The notes: generated from the letters alone by a model not told the origin. A stretch of DNA of 64,000 nucleotides from Sphingomonas sp. Leaf10 (GCF_001421245.1 NZ_LMKE01000015.1:20337-84336), one strand, 5' to 3'; numbered from the stretch's first letter, positions 27,424-36,209 are shown. Made by a program: numbers and translations.

Positions 27424-29058
27424 ATGACCGAAGCCGCGCCCAAGGGGCTGGCGCTGATCCGTATGGGGCTGGGCAATCGCAAGACGGCAGCGATGTTCGC
27501 GTTCGGCCTTGCCGCCGGGCTGCCCTTCACGCTGCTGCTCGGCACGCTCAACGCGTGGCTGGCGGAGGCGAAGATCAACCTCGCCACCATCGGACTGTTG
27601 TCGTGGATCGGGTTGATCGCGGCGTTCAAGTTCCTGTGGTCGCCGGTCGTCGACCGGCTGCGCCTGCCGCTGCTCGAACGTTTCGGGCGGCGCAAATCGT
27701 GGCTGCTGCTGTGTCAGGCGGTGCTGGTCGCGACCTTCCTGACGCTGTCGATCAGCGATCCGGCGACCGCGATCGGCTGGTTCGCGCTGGTCGCGGTGAT
27801 CGGCGCGTTCGCGGCGGCGACGCAGGACACGGTGATCGATGCATGGCGGATCGACGTCGCCGACGACCGCGCGACGCTCGGCATCCTGTCTTCCATCTAC
27901 CAACTCGGCTATCGCATCGCGACGCTGATCGGCGGAGCGCTGGCGCTGGTGCTGGCCGATGCGATCAGCTGGCCGCTGGTCTATGCGGTGATGGGCGCGT
28001 TCATGACCGCGCTGCTTATCGTGACGCTGTTCGCACCCGACACGCCGCGTCCATTGGTGGAGCGCGCGATCGGTGACGCGATCGGACCGAGCACCCGCGA
28101 CAAGCGGACGGGAATCATCATCGTCGGCCTGTGCTGGGGCTGGGCGATCGTCACCATCGGTGCATTCATGGTTCGGGTGCTGAATGTCGCGCCCGGAGAA
28201 ACGCCGCCCAGCGTCGGCGACTTCACCCGGCTGACCGGGCCGTGGATCATCGTCGTCACCGTTGTCGTGCCGGCCTTGGTCGCGGCGTGGCTGAACCGGC
28301 AGGCGAAGCTCGCCGACTGGCTCGGCTGGAACCGCGACGGGGCAGGGGCGTCGACGCCCGGCTTCATCGAACATGGCTATCGCGCGCTGATCCTGCCGCT
28401 GTCCGAACTGGTCGGGCGGCTGGGGTTCGGCGCGGTGATCGTGCTGGGACTGATCCTCAGCTACCGGCTGTGCGATTCGATCTGGGGACCGTTCGCCTAT
28501 CCCTTCTATCTGGAGGAACTCCAGTACACGAATGCGGAGGTCGCCTTCGCCTCGAAGATTTTCGGCGTCGGCATGACCATCCTCGGCGTGTCGCTGGGCG
28601 GCATTTCGTTCGCGGTGCTGGGGCGGATGCCGACGTTGCTGATCGGGGCGATCGTCGCGGCGGCGAGCAACCTGCTCTATGCCGATCTGGCGTCGGGATC
28701 GCCGGTGATCGACGCGGTGGCCGAAGCGACCGGGCTGCTCAACCTCGACGTCGATGCGCGGATGATGCGACTGATGATCGCGATCTCGGGTGAGAACATC
28801 GCCGGGGGTTTGGCCGGCGCGGCGTTCGTCGCCTATCTTTCCTCGATCGCCAGCAAGGAACATAGCGCGGTGCAATATGCGCTGCTGTCGTCGCTCACCC
28901 TGCTGGTCGGCTCGCTCGGCCGCGCTGGGCTGGGCGAAGCGGTCGAACAGATGGGCTATGCCCCGGTGTTCCGCTTCACCGCCGCTTTGGGGCTGGTCGC
29001 GGTGGTCTTCGTGCTACTCGAATGGGTGCGGTGGCGGCGCGAGTTGAAGAAGGTTTGA
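27424..29058 (+). CDS. ampG: AmpG-like muropeptide MFS permease
   Basis: 544-aa inner-membrane protein with 12-14 helices. GLAAGLPFTLLLGTLNAWLAE, FLWSPVVDRLRLPL and GAFAAATQDTVIDAWRIDV are characteristic of AmpG permeases, which bring anhydromuropeptides into the cytoplasm for recycling and beta-lactamase induction. GGGAGG at 27413-27418 supports the start. Length is slightly above the 490-530 usual for the family. Symbol assigned by motif, not by experiment. Confidence 0.88.
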   Translation: MTEAAPKGLALIRMGLGNRKTAAMFAFGLAAGLPFTLLLGTLNAWLAEAKINLATIGLLSWIGLIAAFKFLWSPVVDRLRLPLLERFGRRKSWLLLCQAVLVATFLTLSISDPATAIGWFALVAVIGAFAAATQDTVIDAWRIDVADDRATLGILSSIYQLGYRIATLIGGALALVLADAISWPLVYAVMGAFMTALLIVTLFAPDTPRPLVERAIGDAIGPSTRDKRTGIIIVGLCWGWAIVTIGAFMVRVLNVAPGETPPSVGDFTRLTGPWIIVVTVVVPALVAAWLNRQAKLADWLGWNRDGAGASTPGFIEHGYRALILPLSELVGRLGFGAVIVLGLILSYRLCDSIWGPFAYPFYLEELQYTNAEVAFASKIFGVGMTILGVSLGGISFAVLGRMPTLLIGAIVAAASNLLYADLASGSPVIDAVAEATGLLNLDVDARMMRLMIAISGENIAGGLAGAAFVAYLSSIASKEHSAVQYALLSSLTLLVGSLGRAGLGEAVEQMGYAPVFRFTAALGLVAVVFVLLEWVRWRRELKKV

Positions 29059-29243
29059 TTCACGCGAAGGCGCGGAGGAAGAAGGGAGTTTCGCGCAGAG
29101 GCGCAAAGGACGCAGAGAAGAAGCGCCCGCCGCGCCAGCGGCTTTCCTATCGCGGCCGACCACGGGGGAAAGGCTTCGCCGGACAGGCGACACCCGCCGG
29201 ACAACCCCTCAGCGTCCTTCGCGTCTCCGCGCCTTCGCGTGAA
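29059..29243. repeat. Inverted-repeat element with 18-bp perfect ends
   Basis: TTCACGCGAAGGCGCGGA (29059-29076) is the exact reverse complement of TCCGCGCCTTCGCGTGAA (29226-29243). Inside, GCAGAGGCGCAAAGGACGC and GCGTCCTTCGCGTCTCCGC pair imperfectly, so the stem is longer. The element starts at the last base of the ampG stop codon (29058 is the stop end) and fills the gap to folC. Confidence 0.75.
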
Positions 29244-29248
29244 CAAAC

Positions 29249-30553
29249 CTAAACCGGCACCTCGTCATTCGCCGATAAGACGGTTCCAGCGAGATACAGC
29301 GACCCCGCGATCAGCACCGACTCCGGTTCCGACCGCGCCAACAGATCGAGCGCCGCCGCCGGATCGGTCGCGACATCGCCCCGCAATCCCATCGCCCGCG
29401 CCTGCCGCACAAGATCTGCCGGCGCATGGTGCGCGTGACTTGGCACCGGCACCGCCACGACTTGGTCAACTACTTCCCCCAGATGTCGCAGGACCGCCCC
29501 GGCGTCCTTGTTCGCCAGCATCCCCAGCACCAGCGCCGATCGTTCGCCGCGCGTGATCCGGGGCCAGCCGCGCGCGACCTCGATCGCGGCGGATTCGTTA
29601 TGCGCACCGTCGAGCCACACGCCATGGCGCGGATCGACCCGCCCGGTCAGCGGACCGCCCGCGCGCAGCCGCTGCATCCGTGCCGGCCAGCGCGCGGTGC
29701 TGGCGGCGGTGCGGATCGCCGCGTCCGACACCGGTACCGCCGACTGATGCCGCAGCATCGCTGCCGCCAGCGCCAGATTGTCGCGCTGATGCACGCCCGT
29801 CAGCGCCGGTTCGGGCAGGTCGAGCGTCCCCATCGCGTCGCGGTACCGCCCGTCGACCGCTTCCCAAGCCGATCCTCGCGCGATCGGCGTCGCGCCTGCC
29901 GCATCGACCGTCGCTTCGATCCGCGCCGCGATCTCGGGCGGGTAGGCGAGGGTGACGACCGGCACCCCCGGCTTGGCGATCCCCGCCTTCTCGGCAGCAA
30001 TGCCGACCAGCGACGACCCCAGAAACGCCTCATGATCGATGCCCAGCGCCGCGATCCCGCAGATGGCGGGCGCGGGCAGGACATTGGTCGCATCCAGTCG
30101 CCCGCCAAGCCCGACCTCGATCACGCACGCATCGGCCGGCGTCCGTGCAAAGGCTAAAAACGCGGCTGCGGTGGTGATCTCGAAGAAGCTCGCCCCGATC
30201 TCGGCGGCGGCGTCCAGAACCTCGCCCAGCAACGCCGCCAGTGCCCGATCGTCGATGAGCGTGCCTGCCAGCCGGATACGTTCGTTGAACCGCACCAGAT
30301 GCGGGCTGGCATAGACATGCGCGCGCAACCCCGCCGCCTCGATTGCCGCGCGCAGATAGGCGCAGGTCGACCCCTTCCCATTGGTGCCCGCGACATGAAA
30401 CACCGGCGGCAAATGCCGATGCGGATCGCCGAGTCGCGCCAGCAGCCGGGTGATGCGGTCGAGGCCGAGGATATCGGCGCCCGGCGACAGCAACGTCAGC
30501 CGGTCAAGCTGCGCCTGCACCGCCGGATCGGTCGAGATGGCGAAATCGGGCAA
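29249..30553 (-). CDS. folC: Bifunctional folylpolyglutamate/dihydrofolate synthase
   Basis: 434-aa Mur-ligase-family enzyme that adds glutamate to folates. P-loop GTNGKGS lies at residues 56-62, ITTAAAFLAF and VIEVGLGGRLDATN follow, then GIDHEAFLG and DGAHN near residue 310. I place the start at TTG 30553 (reading MPDFAISTDPAVQ) because AGGAG ends 5 bases upstream. That AGGAG belongs to the arm of the inverted repeat at 30559-30698. An in-frame ATG inside the repeat is an alternative. Last gene of the trp-accD-folC block. Confidence 0.93.
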   Translation of the reverse strand: MPDFAISTDPAVQAQLDRLTLLSPGADILGLDRITRLLARLGDPHRHLPPVFHVAGTNGKGSTCAYLRAAIEAAGLRAHVYASPHLVRFNERIRLAGTLIDDRALAALLGEVLDAAAEIGASFFEITTAAAFLAFARTPADACVIEVGLGGRLDATNVLPAPAICGIAALGIDHEAFLGSSLVGIAAEKAGIAKPGVPVVTLAYPPEIAARIEATVDAAGATPIARGSAWEAVDGRYRDAMGTLDLPEPALTGVHQRDNLALAAAMLRHQSAVPVSDAAIRTAASTARWPARMQRLRAGGPLTGRVDPRHGVWLDGAHNESAAIEVARGWPRITRGERSALVLGMLANKDAGAVLRHLGEVVDQVVAVPVPSHAHHAPADLVRQARAMGLRGDVATDPAAALDLLARSEPESVLIAGSLYLAGTVLSANDEVPV

Positions 30554-30558
30554 CCAAG

Positions 30559-30698
30559 CTCCTCCCCATTCCATGGGGAGGGGGACCATGCGCAGCATGG
30601 TGGAGGGGCGTCGCCCCAGACGGCACCGTTGCGTTGCGGGGCGATCCCCCTCCACCGCCGCTTCGCGGCGGTCCCCCTCCCCATGGAATGGGGAGGAG
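30559..30698. repeat. MITE-like inverted repeat, 29-bp perfect arms, between accD and folC
   Basis: Arms 30559-30587 (CTCCTCCCCATTCCATGGGG...) and 30670-30698 are exact reverse complements over 29 bases. The interior has further hairpins: ACCATG...CATGGT, GGAGGGGCG...ATCCCCCTCC and ACCGCC...GGCGGT. The whole 140 bases can fold into a cloverleaf-like structure. It lies just after the accD stop, and its far arm supplies the folC ribosome binding site. Confidence 0.85.
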
Positions 30699-30705
30699 TT
30701 TGAAC

Positions 30706-31557
30706 TTACGCCGCTTCCTTGCGCCCCAGAAACTCGATCAACTGCGCCAGTTCGCCCGGCAGATCGCGGCGATGCGTCACGCGGTCGATCAAGCCATGGT
30801 CGCGATAATATTCGCTGGTCTGGAAATCGTCGGGCAGCTTTTCGCGGATCGTGCTTTCGATCACCCGCCGCCCGGTGAACGCCAGTGTCGCCTTCGGCTC
30901 GGCGATCTGCACGTCGCCCAGCATCGCATAGGCCGCCATCACCCCGCCCGACGTCGGATCGGTCAGCACCACCAGATAGGGGAGGCCGGCATCGTGCAGC
31001 ATCTCGATCGCGACGGTCGTGCGCGGCATCTGCATCAGGCTCAGGATACCCTCCTGCATCCGCGCGCCGCCGCTCGCCGTAAAGACGATATACGGCACGC
31101 CGCGCGCGATCGCTGCTTCGACGCCGGCGATGAACGCTTCGCCGACGAACTGGCCCATCGACCCGCCCATGAACGCGAAATTCTGGACGCCGATCACGCA
31201 AGCCTTGCCCGCGATGGTGCCATAGGCGTTCTGATAGGCATCCTGCTCGCCGGTATCGGTCCGCGCCGCCTTCAGCCGGTCGACATAGCGTTTGCTGTCG
31301 CGGAACTTCAGCGGGTCTTCGGCGACCTTGGGGTTGGGCAGGATCTCGACGCTGCCGTCATCGAACAGCTGCTCGAACCGCTCCTTCGGCCCGATGCGGC
31401 CATGATGGTCGCATTGCGGGCACACGTGCAGATTTTCTTCCCATTCCTTGGTAAAGATCATCTGCCCGCACCCCTTGCACTTGTGCCAGAGGTGATCGGG
31501 CGTTTCCTTGCGCGCGACGAACGGCAGGACGTTGCGGACGCGGTTCAGCCAGCTCAT
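30706..31557 (-). CDS. accD: Acetyl-CoA carboxylase carboxyltransferase subunit beta
   Basis: 283-aa AccD, which with AccA transfers CO2 from biotin carboxyl carrier protein to acetyl-CoA, the first step of fatty acid synthesis. The zinc ribbon has C27, C30, C46 and C49 (HKCKGCGQ...HVCPQCDHHG). The crotonase-fold core shows FTASGGARMQEG and GDVQIAEPKATLAFTGRRVI. The start overlaps the trpA stop by 4 bases. The trpA-accD-folC order is common in alphaproteobacteria. Confidence 0.97.
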   Translation of the reverse strand: MSWLNRVRNVLPFVARKETPDHLWHKCKGCGQMIFTKEWEENLHVCPQCDHHGRIGPKERFEQLFDDGSVEILPNPKVAEDPLKFRDSKRYVDRLKAARTDTGEQDAYQNAYGTIAGKACVIGVQNFAFMGGSMGQFVGEAFIAGVEAAIARGVPYIVFTASGGARMQEGILSLMQMPRTTVAIEMLHDAGLPYLVVLTDPTSGGVMAAYAMLGDVQIAEPKATLAFTGRRVIESTIREKLPDDFQTSEYYRDHGLIDRVTHRRDLPGELAQLIEFLGRKEAA

Positions 31558-32354
31558 GCGGGTTCCTTGCTCGCGGTCGCGATCGCAGCGGCGAGGCTTT
31601 CAATATAGGTTTGGACGGGGGCGGCGGCCTGCGCGCCGTGCTGCGCGACGATCCCGACGATCGCCGATCCGACGACGACGCCATCGGCGACACGGGCGAT
31701 ATTGGCCGCCTGTTCGGGGGTGCGCACGCCGAAACCGACCGCGATCGGCAGGTCGGTCGCGGCCTTCAGCCGGGCGACGGCATCGTCGATCGACGCCTGC
31801 ACCGCCTGTTGCTTGCCGGTGATCCCGGCGACCGAGACGTAATAGAGGAAGCCACCGGCCCCCTCCAGCACCTGCGGCAGCCGTGCCGCGTCGGTTGTCG
31901 GCGTGGCGAGGCGGATCGCTGCGACGCCGTGTTCGCGCAACTGCTCGCCCAGGCTGTCGTCTTCCTCGGGCGGAATGTCGACGCAGATCACGCCATCAAC
32001 CCCGGCGGCAGCGCAGGCTTGGGCGAACCAGTCGGCCCCGCGCCGGACCATCGGATTGGCATAGCCCATCAGCACCAGCGGCACGTCCGGGTGGCGAGCG
32101 CGGAAGTCGCTGGCGATGCGCAACACGTCGGCGGTCCGCGTGCCCGCCGCCAGCGACCGGATATTGGCCGACTGGATCGCCGGACCATCTGCCATCGGAT
32201 CGGTGAACGGCATCCCCAGCTCGATCACGTCCGCGCCTCCCGCGACAAGCGCGTCGAGAATGGCGGGCGTGGCGTCCGGCGTCGGATCGCCGGCGGTGAC
32301 GAAACACACCAAAGCCGGGCGGCCCTTGCCGAACGCGGCAGCAAAGCGGTTCAT
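31554..32354 (-). CDS. trpA: Tryptophan synthase alpha subunit
   Basis: 266-aa TIM-barrel subunit that cleaves indole-3-glycerol phosphate to indole. Catalytic acids are E45 (VIELGMPFTDP) and D56. Phosphate-binding GFGVRTPEQ and VGSAIV are near the C-terminus. Its ribosome site region (GGGGGAGAGGG) is part of the repeat at 32362-32398, and the start lies 2 bases beyond the DUF559 stop, so a repeat cassette now separates it from trpB. Confidence 0.97.
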   Translation of the reverse strand: MNRFAAAFGKGRPALVCFVTAGDPTPDATPAILDALVAGGADVIELGMPFTDPMADGPAIQSANIRSLAAGTRTADVLRIASDFRARHPDVPLVLMGYANPMVRRGADWFAQACAAAGVDGVICVDIPPEEDDSLGEQLREHGVAAIRLATPTTDAARLPQVLEGAGGFLYYVSVAGITGKQQAVQASIDDAVARLKAATDLPIAVGFGVRTPEQAANIARVADGVVVGSAIVGIVAQHGAQAAAPVQTYIESLAAAIATASKEPA

Positions 32355-32355
32355 C

Positions 32356-32736
32356 TTAAAGCCCTCTCCCCCTTGGGGGAGAGGGTTGGGAGAGGGGGTC
32401 ATGTACAACGTCTTCCAATATGCACAGCACGCCATCGAGATTATGCATCACGTCGGCATTGGTGAATCGCACTACCCGATAGCCAGCGCGCGTCAAATAG
32501 GCGGTTCGTTCGGAGTCATACTCTACGGTAGTGCCATGCAGGTGGCCGTCGAGTTCGATCACCAGCGGCGGCACATTACTGGCAAAGTCAGCGATAAACG
32601 GGCCGATGACCTTCTGCCGCCGAAACTTCACACCAGCGAACCGCTCCGCCCCCAACGCAAGCCAAAGCTTCTGTTCGGCAGGGGTAGGAGCCTTGCGCGC
32701 CGCTTTGGCCCGTTCGGTCAACAAAGCGTCGCGCAT
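32356..32736 (-). CDS. DUF559 / Vsr-like endonuclease-domain protein
   Basis: 126 aa of the DUF559 (COG2852) family, a PD-(D/E)xK nuclease fold related to Vsr. The core FIADFASNVPPLVIELDGHLH has D50, E61, D63 and H65, with YRVVRFTNADVM following. It sits inside the trp operon between trpB and trpA. The last 13 residues (DPLSQPSPPRGRGL) are encoded by a palindromic repeat, and the start is preceded by an inverted copy of that repeat whose GGGAGAGGGG serves as its ribosome site. Codon use is less G/C-biased at third positions than trpA or trpB (TTG, ATA, GTA and AGT appear), suggesting transfer. No activity can be read beyond predicted nuclease. Confidence 0.85.
   Translation of the reverse strand: MRDALLTERAKAARKAPTPAEQKLWLALGAERFAGVKFRRQKVIGPFIADFASNVPPLVIELDGHLHGTTVEYDSERTAYLTRAGYRVVRFTNADVMHNLDGVLCILEDVVHDPLSQPSPPRGRGL
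32362..32398 (-). repeat. GGGGAGAGGG-family repeat R3, 3-prime end of the DUF559 cassette
   Basis: Palindrome CCCTCTCCCCC/TT/GGGGGAGAGGG at 32362-32385 followed inward by TTGGGAGAGGGGG (32386-32398). It is the inverse of R4 at 32738-32773. It encodes the C-terminus of the DUF559 protein and contributes the upstream purine tract of trpA. Confidence 0.85.
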
Positions 32737-32737
32737 T

Positions 32738-32773
32738 CCCCTCTCCCAACCCTCTCCCCTGAAGGGGAGAGGG
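32738..32773 (-). repeat. GGGGAGAGGG-family repeat R4, 5-prime end of the DUF559 cassette
   Basis: CCCCTCTCCCAA (32738-32749) followed outward by palindrome CCCTCTCCCC-TGAA-GGGGAGAGGG (32750-32773). On the minus strand the inner part reads TTGGGAGAGGGG directly before the DUF559 ATG at 32736. R3 and R4 thus form the inverted ends of a 412-bp unit. Confidence 0.85.
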
Positions 32774-32783
32774 CTTTTGACCT

Positions 32784-34013
32784 TTAGATCTCCACCCCCA
32801 GGGCGCTAGCCACCGTAAAAATGTCCTTGTCCCCCCGCCCGCACAAATTGGCGAGGATGATCTGATCCGACCGCATGGTCTTCGCCCGCCGCGCCACCGC
32901 CGCAATCGCGTGCGCGGGTTCCAGCGCCGGAATGATCCCTTCGGTACGACACAGCATCTGGAACGCATCCAGCGCATCGACGTCGGTCGCGCTGTCATAT
33001 TCGACCCGCCCGATATCGCGCAGCCATGCATGTTCCGGCCCGATCCCCGGATAGTCGAGGCCCGCCGAGATCGAATGCCCCTCGGCGATCTGCCCGTCCT
33101 CGTCCTGCAACAGATAGGTCTTGTTGCCGTGCAGGATGCCGGGGAACCCGCCGGCCAGCGACGCGGCATGGTCCTTGTCCAGCCCGTGCCCGGCCGCTTC
33201 GACGCCCAGCATCGCGACATCGGCATCGTCGAGGAACGGGTGGAACAGTCCGATCGCATTCGATCCGCCACCGATCGCCGCGACCAGCAGGTCGGGCAGC
33301 CGCCCGGTCCGCTCCAGCATCTGCGCGCGCGCTTCGCGGCCGATGATGCTCTGGAAATCGCGGACCAGCTCCGGGTATGGATGCGGGCCGGCGGCGGTGC
33401 CGATGATGTAGAAGGTGTCGTGCACGTTCGCGACCCAGTCGCGCAGGCCCTCGTTCATCGCGTCGGACAGCGTCGCCGCACCGCTGGTCACCGGCCGCAC
33501 CTCGGCGCCCAGCAGCTTCATGCGGAACACGTTGGGCTGCTGCCGCTCGACGTCCTTGGCGCCCATATAGATGACGCAGGGCAGGCCGAAGCGGGCGCAC
33601 ACCGCCGCCGTCGCCACGCCGTGCTGGCCCGCACCCGTCTCGGCGATGATCCGCGTCTTGCCCATGCGGATCGCCAGCAGGATCTGACCGATGCAGTTGT
33701 TGATCTTGTGCGCGCCGGTATGGTTCAGCTCGTCGCGCTTGAACCACACCTGCGCCCCCATGCCCGGCTCGGCCGATGCCCGCAGCGTCTCCGACAACCG
33801 TTCGGCATGATAGAGCGGGCTGGGCCGCCCGACATAATGGGTCATCAGGTCGTCGAACTGCGCGGCAAAGGCGGGATCGGCCTTCGCCGCCTTATATTCG
33901 CGGTCGAGGTCGAGGATCAGCGGCATCAGCGTCTCGGCGACATAGCGGCCGCCAAAGGCACCGAAATGACCACGATCGTCGGGTTGCGCGCGATAGCTGT
34001 TGGGAGCGTTCAT
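32784..34013 (-). CDS. trpB: Tryptophan synthase beta subunit
   Basis: 409-aa PLP enzyme that joins indole and serine. It has [12 protein letters not shown], the Schiff-base K103 in [10 protein letters not shown] and G residues in [13 protein letters not shown], and phosphate-binding [20 protein letters not shown] is also typical. It follows trpF by 40 bases. The 47-base gap to the DUF559 gene contains repeat R4, so coupling to trpA has been interrupted. Confidence 0.98.
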   Translation of the reverse strand: MNAPNSYRAQPDDRGHFGAFGGRYVAETLMPLILDLDREYKAAKADPAFAAQFDDLMTHYVGRPSPLYHAERLSETLRASAEPGMGAQVWFKRDELNHTGAHKINNCIGQILLAIRMGKTRIIAETGAGQHGVATAAVCARFGLPCVIYMGAKDVERQQPNVFRMKLLGAEVRPVTSGAATLSDAMNEGLRDWVANVHDTFYIIGTAAGPHPYPELVRDFQSIIGREARAQMLERTGRLPDLLVAAIGGGSNAIGLFHPFLDDADVAMLGVEAAGHGLDKDHAASLAGGFPGILHGNKTYLLQDEDGQIAEGHSISAGLDYPGIGPEHAWLRDIGRVEYDSATDVDALDAFQMLCRTEGIIPALEPAHAIAAVARRAKTMRSDQIILANLCGRGDKDIFTVASALGVEI

Positions 34014-34053
34014 GGGGTCGCTCGTTACGCCCGGCGGCGGGCGCTGTCGAGTA

Positions 34054-34689
34054 TCAGCCGCCCGTCACGCTCCGCACGAACGCGGCGATCCGACCGACAT
34101 CCTTGACCCCCGGCGCGCTCTCGACGCCCGAGGATACATCGACCAGCGGCGCGCGCGTTGCCCGGATCGCCTCCGCTACATTCCCGGCATCCAGCCCGCC
34201 CGACAATGCCCATGGCAGCGGATGGACGAACCCGTCGAGCAGCCCCCAGTCGAACCGCACCCCCATGCCACCCGGCAACGCCGCGCCCGGCGGCGTCTTC
34301 GCGTCATAGAGCACCCGGTCGGCGGCACCGACCAGCATCCGTGCGGCGTTCAGATCGGCGCGCGTCTTGACCGCGACCGCGCCCCATATCTCCCGGCCGG
34401 TCCGCGCCCGGATCGCGGCGATGCGCTCGGGTGCGGTCTTGTGCAGTTGGATCGCGTCCAGCCGCGCAGCCGCCATCGCCACATCGATCAGCGCATCGTC
34501 GGGATCGACGAACACCCCGACCTTCGCCACCTGCCCCGGTACCTGCCGCGCCAGCCCCGCCGCCGCATCGAACGCGAGGTTGCGGGGGGAGGGGGCAAAG
34601 AACACGAAGCCGACATGGCTCGCCCCGGCGGTCAGCGCGGCGGCGAGCGTATCGGGCGTCGACAGGCCGCATATCTTGATGAGCGTCAT
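34054..34689 (-). CDS. trpF: Phosphoribosylanthranilate isomerase
   Basis: 211-aa TIM-barrel isomerase of tryptophan synthesis. It starts [15 protein letters not shown] with catalytic Cys 7, and has VGVFVDPDD (general acid Asp), LDAIQLHK and [13 protein letters not shown] with VDVSSGVES for phosphate binding. ATG 34689 is chosen because the family begins at KICG; the frame runs up to 34743. First trp gene of the block. Confidence 0.96.
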   Translation of the reverse strand: MTLIKICGLSTPDTLAAALTAGASHVGFVFFAPSPRNLAFDAAAGLARQVPGQVAKVGVFVDPDDALIDVAMAAARLDAIQLHKTAPERIAAIRARTGREIWGAVAVKTRADLNAARMLVGAADRVLYDAKTPPGAALPGGMGVRFDWGLLDGFVHPLPWALSGGLDAGNVAEAIRATRAPLVDVSSGVESAPGVKDVGRIAAFVRSVTGG

Positions 34690-34779
34690 GACGCCGCGAT
34701 GTAACGACGGAGCAGGCCCGGCGATAGCATCGATCGTGTTCACCGGATATCGCCGCGAACGTCCTCGGCCACCGCAGCG

Positions 34780-36042
34780 TTACGGACGAGCGCGTTTCTC
34801 GCCGTCCTCGGCGATATGCGCTTGGCGAAAATGTTCGGCGCCATCGACCAGCGTTTCGACCTGATGGTCGATCTGGGCAAGGCGCGTGCTGGTGTCGACC
34901 AGCGTCTCGATCAGCGTGCCGAAGCGTTCGTCGACCTTGCCGACATTGTCGCGCATGATCTGGGCAACCGTTGCCGTCCGGTCGATCGCTGCGGAAATGG
35001 CTTCTACCTGAGCCTGTTGTCCGCGGGTCGTGAGGCGGACCGTATCGGCGACCCGGCTGATCCCGCCGATCGACGTTTCGATCTGTCGGTTCGCCTCGAC
35101 CGCTTCGGCAATGGCGTGGCGGATTTCGCTGATCTCGGCCTCGGTCCGTCTCGCGGCCTGCACCGTCTGGTCGGCCAGTTCCTTTACCGCCTGCGCGACC
35201 GCGCCGAAACCGCGGCCGGCATCTCCCGCGCGCGCCGCCTCGATCCGCGCGTTCAGTGACAACAGGCGGCTCTGTTCGGCCAGCCCGTGGATCAGGTCGA
35301 GGATCGTCCCCGCGCTTTGCGCATGGGCGGCCAGACGCTGGCACGTCTGACTGCCGAGTTGCGCGCCGGCCAGCGCCAACGACGTCTCGCTAGACACCAG
35401 CGCGAGACCGGTGACGACGTCGCCAAATACCCGCTGAATGCCCTGATTGGCATGGGCCGCGTCGTGCATGACGTTCACCGATTGCTCGGCAGCGAAGTTC
35501 AGTTCGGCGATACGATCGAGCGTTTCGTAGGCGGAGCTGGAAACATCGGCGTGCCGTTCACGCGTCTCCCGGGTCGCCCTGGCGATCTCGCCGACCGTCG
35601 AATGGACTTCCGCGTGGAACAGGTCGGCCTTCACCGCGCGGTTCTGCAACAGTCCGTCGAGCCGCGTCCGGTCGGTGACGTCGTCGAACGTCAGGACCGC
35701 GCCATCGCCCACTTTCGGATGATAGCCGATGCGCAGGACGGTTCCGTCGTCATAGTGATGAACGATGTCCTTGGCCTCGGACGCCGATTTCCACGCGCGA
35801 TGGTTCGAATGGACGGTGGCCACGCGTTCCGCCGACCAGCCGACGCTGCGCCCGACGCAATCGAGGAAGTTGCCCAGCGTATGGCCGATGCCGATCGAGC
35901 GATCGTCGATACGGAACAACGTCTTGGCCCGCTTGCTGATCAGCCGGATGGTTTCCCGCTCATCGATGACGACCACGCCATTGCCGATATGGTCCAGCGC
36001 CAGTTCCCATATCCCGCTGCTCACCGACGATCCGCCCCTCAC
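34780..36042 (-). CDS. Soluble PAS-containing chemoreceptor-like protein
   Basis: 420 aa. A PAS_7-like domain (GNGVVVIDERETIRLISKRA...VLTFDDVTDRTRLDGLL) at residues 10-135 precedes a coiled-coil methyl-accepting signalling region. Its hairpin tip reads LIHGLAEQSRLLSLNARIEAARAGDAGRGFGAVAQAVKELADQT, the MCP hallmark. There is no transmembrane segment or HAMP, so it is cytoplasmic. It is placed between pyrF and trpF in a block otherwise devoted to metabolism. No che genes are nearby. The PAS ligand is unknown. Confidence 0.9.
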   Translation of the reverse strand: MRGGSSVSSGIWELALDHIGNGVVVIDERETIRLISKRAKTLFRIDDRSIGIGHTLGNFLDCVGRSVGWSAERVATVHSNHRAWKSASEAKDIVHHYDDGTVLRIGYHPKVGDGAVLTFDDVTDRTRLDGLLQNRAVKADLFHAEVHSTVGEIARATRETRERHADVSSSAYETLDRIAELNFAAEQSVNVMHDAAHANQGIQRVFGDVVTGLALVSSETSLALAGAQLGSQTCQRLAAHAQSAGTILDLIHGLAEQSRLLSLNARIEAARAGDAGRGFGAVAQAVKELADQTVQAARRTEAEISEIRHAIAEAVEANRQIETSIGGISRVADTVRLTTRGQQAQVEAISAAIDRTATVAQIMRDNVGKVDERFGTLIETLVDTSTRLAQIDHQVETLVDGAEHFRQAHIAEDGEKRARP

Positions 36043-36081
36043 GCCACCCTGTTACGGCACCATCCGCCACTAACGGTTGAC

Positions 36082-36087
36082 ATTATA
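36082..36087 (-). promoter_or_regulatory. Possible -10 element (TATAAT) for the chemoreceptor-like gene
   Basis: The minus strand reads AATAGTATAATGTC, with an exact TATAAT 40 bases before the start codon at 36042, in a local AT-rich patch. No good -35 hexamer is seen at 17 bases. If real, transcription of the receptor gene, and perhaps of trpF onward, starts here. Confidence 0.35.
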
Positions 36088-36209
36088 CTATTGCCGTCCG
36101 GTTTAGGATCACCCGAAGGTGTGAACTTACGGTTCGGTACGGCGTGTTTCGTTGCGGGGGCGGCCGGGCGGGGCGCTGCTGTTGCCGTCCGTCCGGTCGA
36201 GATGACGCC

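Noticed and set aside
27206..30698. Repeats considered as a CRISPR array
   Set aside because: They are single inverted-repeat elements of different families at different sites, without regular spacers or cas genes.
36060..36100. Plus-strand TTGACA/TATACT promoter at 36076
   Set aside because: The two hexamers nearly overlap instead of being about 17 bases apart, and no plus-strand gene follows.
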